Source of the DNA: Pseudomonas farsensis
GTDB lineage: Bacteria > Pseudomonadota > Gammaproteobacteria > Pseudomonadales > Pseudomonadaceae
Length of the DNA: 64,000 nucleotides
NCBI RefSeq assembly: GCF_014268805.2
Contig: NZ_JABWRF020000001.1
Coordinates: forward strand, 186,001 to 250,000
Direction: 5' to 3'
Made by a program: the position numbers and the translations under genes
The notes under the pieces: model-generated
Told to the model about the DNA's origin: nothing
Database searches by the model: none
The model's input: only the letters and a program-made list of their open reading frames with translations
Part shown: piece after piece, positions 63,619-64,000 of the stretch
Layout of the letters: every line of letters starts with the position of its first letter
Position numbering within the stretch: the first letter of the stretch is position 1

Positions 63619-64000
63619 ATGTCCAGTCAAGTAATGCACGGTGATGCACATGGTCACGACCATGGGCACGATGATCACCACCACGACTCGGGCCAGATGA
63701 CCGTACTGGGTTTCTGGCTGTACCTGATGACCGACTGCATCCTGTTTGCGTCGCTCTTCGCCACCTACGCGGTGCTGTCCGGCAGTTTTGCCGGCGGCCC
63801 GTCGGGTCACGACATCTTCCAGCTCGATTTCGTGCTGGTTGAAACCGCGTTCCTGCTGCTGTCCTCGATCACCTTCGGCTTCGCCATGCTGAAGATGTTC
63901 GCCGGCAACAAGGCAGGTGTACTGGGCTGGTTGGCTGTGACCTTCCTGTTCGGTGCCGGCTTCATCGCGATGGAAATCTATGAATTCCATCACCTGATCG
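63619..64000 (+). CDS. cyoC: cytochrome bo3 ubiquinol oxidase subunit III, C-terminus beyond window
   Basis: The frame starts at ATG 63619, three bases after cyoB, and is still open at the window edge (127 codons). The His-rich start ([21 protein letters not shown]) is followed by the family segment [20 protein letters not shown] and [17 protein letters not shown]. CyoC is a non-catalytic membrane subunit that stabilises the complex. Genes cyoD and cyoE are expected beyond the edge. Confidence 0.95.
   Translation, partial: MSSQVMHGDAHGHDHGHDDHHHDSGQMTVLGFWLYLMTDCILFASLFATYAVLSGSFAGGPSGHDIFQLDFVLVETAFLLLSSITFGFAMLKMFAGNKAGVLGWLAVTFLFGAGFIAMEIYEFHHLI

Overview
The window is high-GC chromosomal DNA from a gamma-proteobacterium, almost certainly the Pseudomonas putida group. 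The gene order (rsmC, hydroxypyruvate reductase, medium-chain acyl-CoA ligase, DUF1302/DUF1329, LuxR, pta, trxB, nadC, ampDE, tatD, fruR-fruBKA, cheV, norR-hmp, dsbB, cyoABC) matches my memory of the P. putida KT2440 region around PP_0750 to PP_0814. Several families of REP-like palindromes typical of this group fill the intergenic spaces. No rRNA, tRNA, prophage, integrase, transposase or CRISPR array was seen.

Layout. 1-6 kb: acyltransferase (cut by the left edge), a CPXCG protein coupled to a DUF2007 protein, an unusual YedK/HMCES-type protein, an M48 lipoprotein protease, a TMEM165/GDT1 manganese exporter behind a yybP-ykoY riboswitch, rsmC and a hydroxyacid dehydrogenase. 6-17 kb: acyl-CoA ligase, the DUF1302-DUF1329 envelope pair and a MalT-type LuxR regulator, then a response regulator with TPR-like repeats and a soluble histidine kinase. 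17-25.7 kb: a MazEF-type toxin-antitoxin pair translationally coupled to a metallo-beta-lactamase-fold hydrolase, an OmpA lipoprotein, pta, DUF3565, slyD, glutathione peroxidase, a GT4 glycosyltransferase and a BdlA-like PAS chemoreceptor. 25.7-27 kb: two unrecognised genes, one encoding an acidic VDPEV-repeat protein whose C-terminal domain resembles its small neighbour. 27-35 kb: cysZ, trxB, nadC, DUF1631, ampDE and tatD.

35-42 kb is the fructose locus: fruR/cra, a Cra operator matching the site I know for P. putida, and fruB-fruK-fruA forming one PTS operon that imports fructose and makes fructose-1,6-bisphosphate. 42-56 kb holds a DUF3820 protein, a DUF2383 four-helix protein behind a sigma-54-like promoter, a diguanylate cyclase, an OprD-family porin, a small exported protein, a four-gene RND efflux plus two-component operon (adaptor, pump, regulator, kinase), a YkgJ protein and CheV. 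56-64 kb carries nitric-oxide defence (norR and hmp, divergent, with three GT-N7-AC sites between them), dsbB and the start of the cytochrome bo3 oxidase operon (cyoABC, cut by the right edge).

The most unusual observations are: a composite repeat element present at 41.9 and 55.8 kb, whose second copy holds both a filled and an empty version of the same REP-doublet insertion site; the VDPEV-repeat protein and its possible paralogous partner; a YedK-like protein whose conserved histidine appears replaced by asparagine; and regulatory candidates (sigma-54, NorR, envelope-stress and trxB-leader sites). No complete new defence or mobile system was identified; the rest is mainly ordinary core genome.
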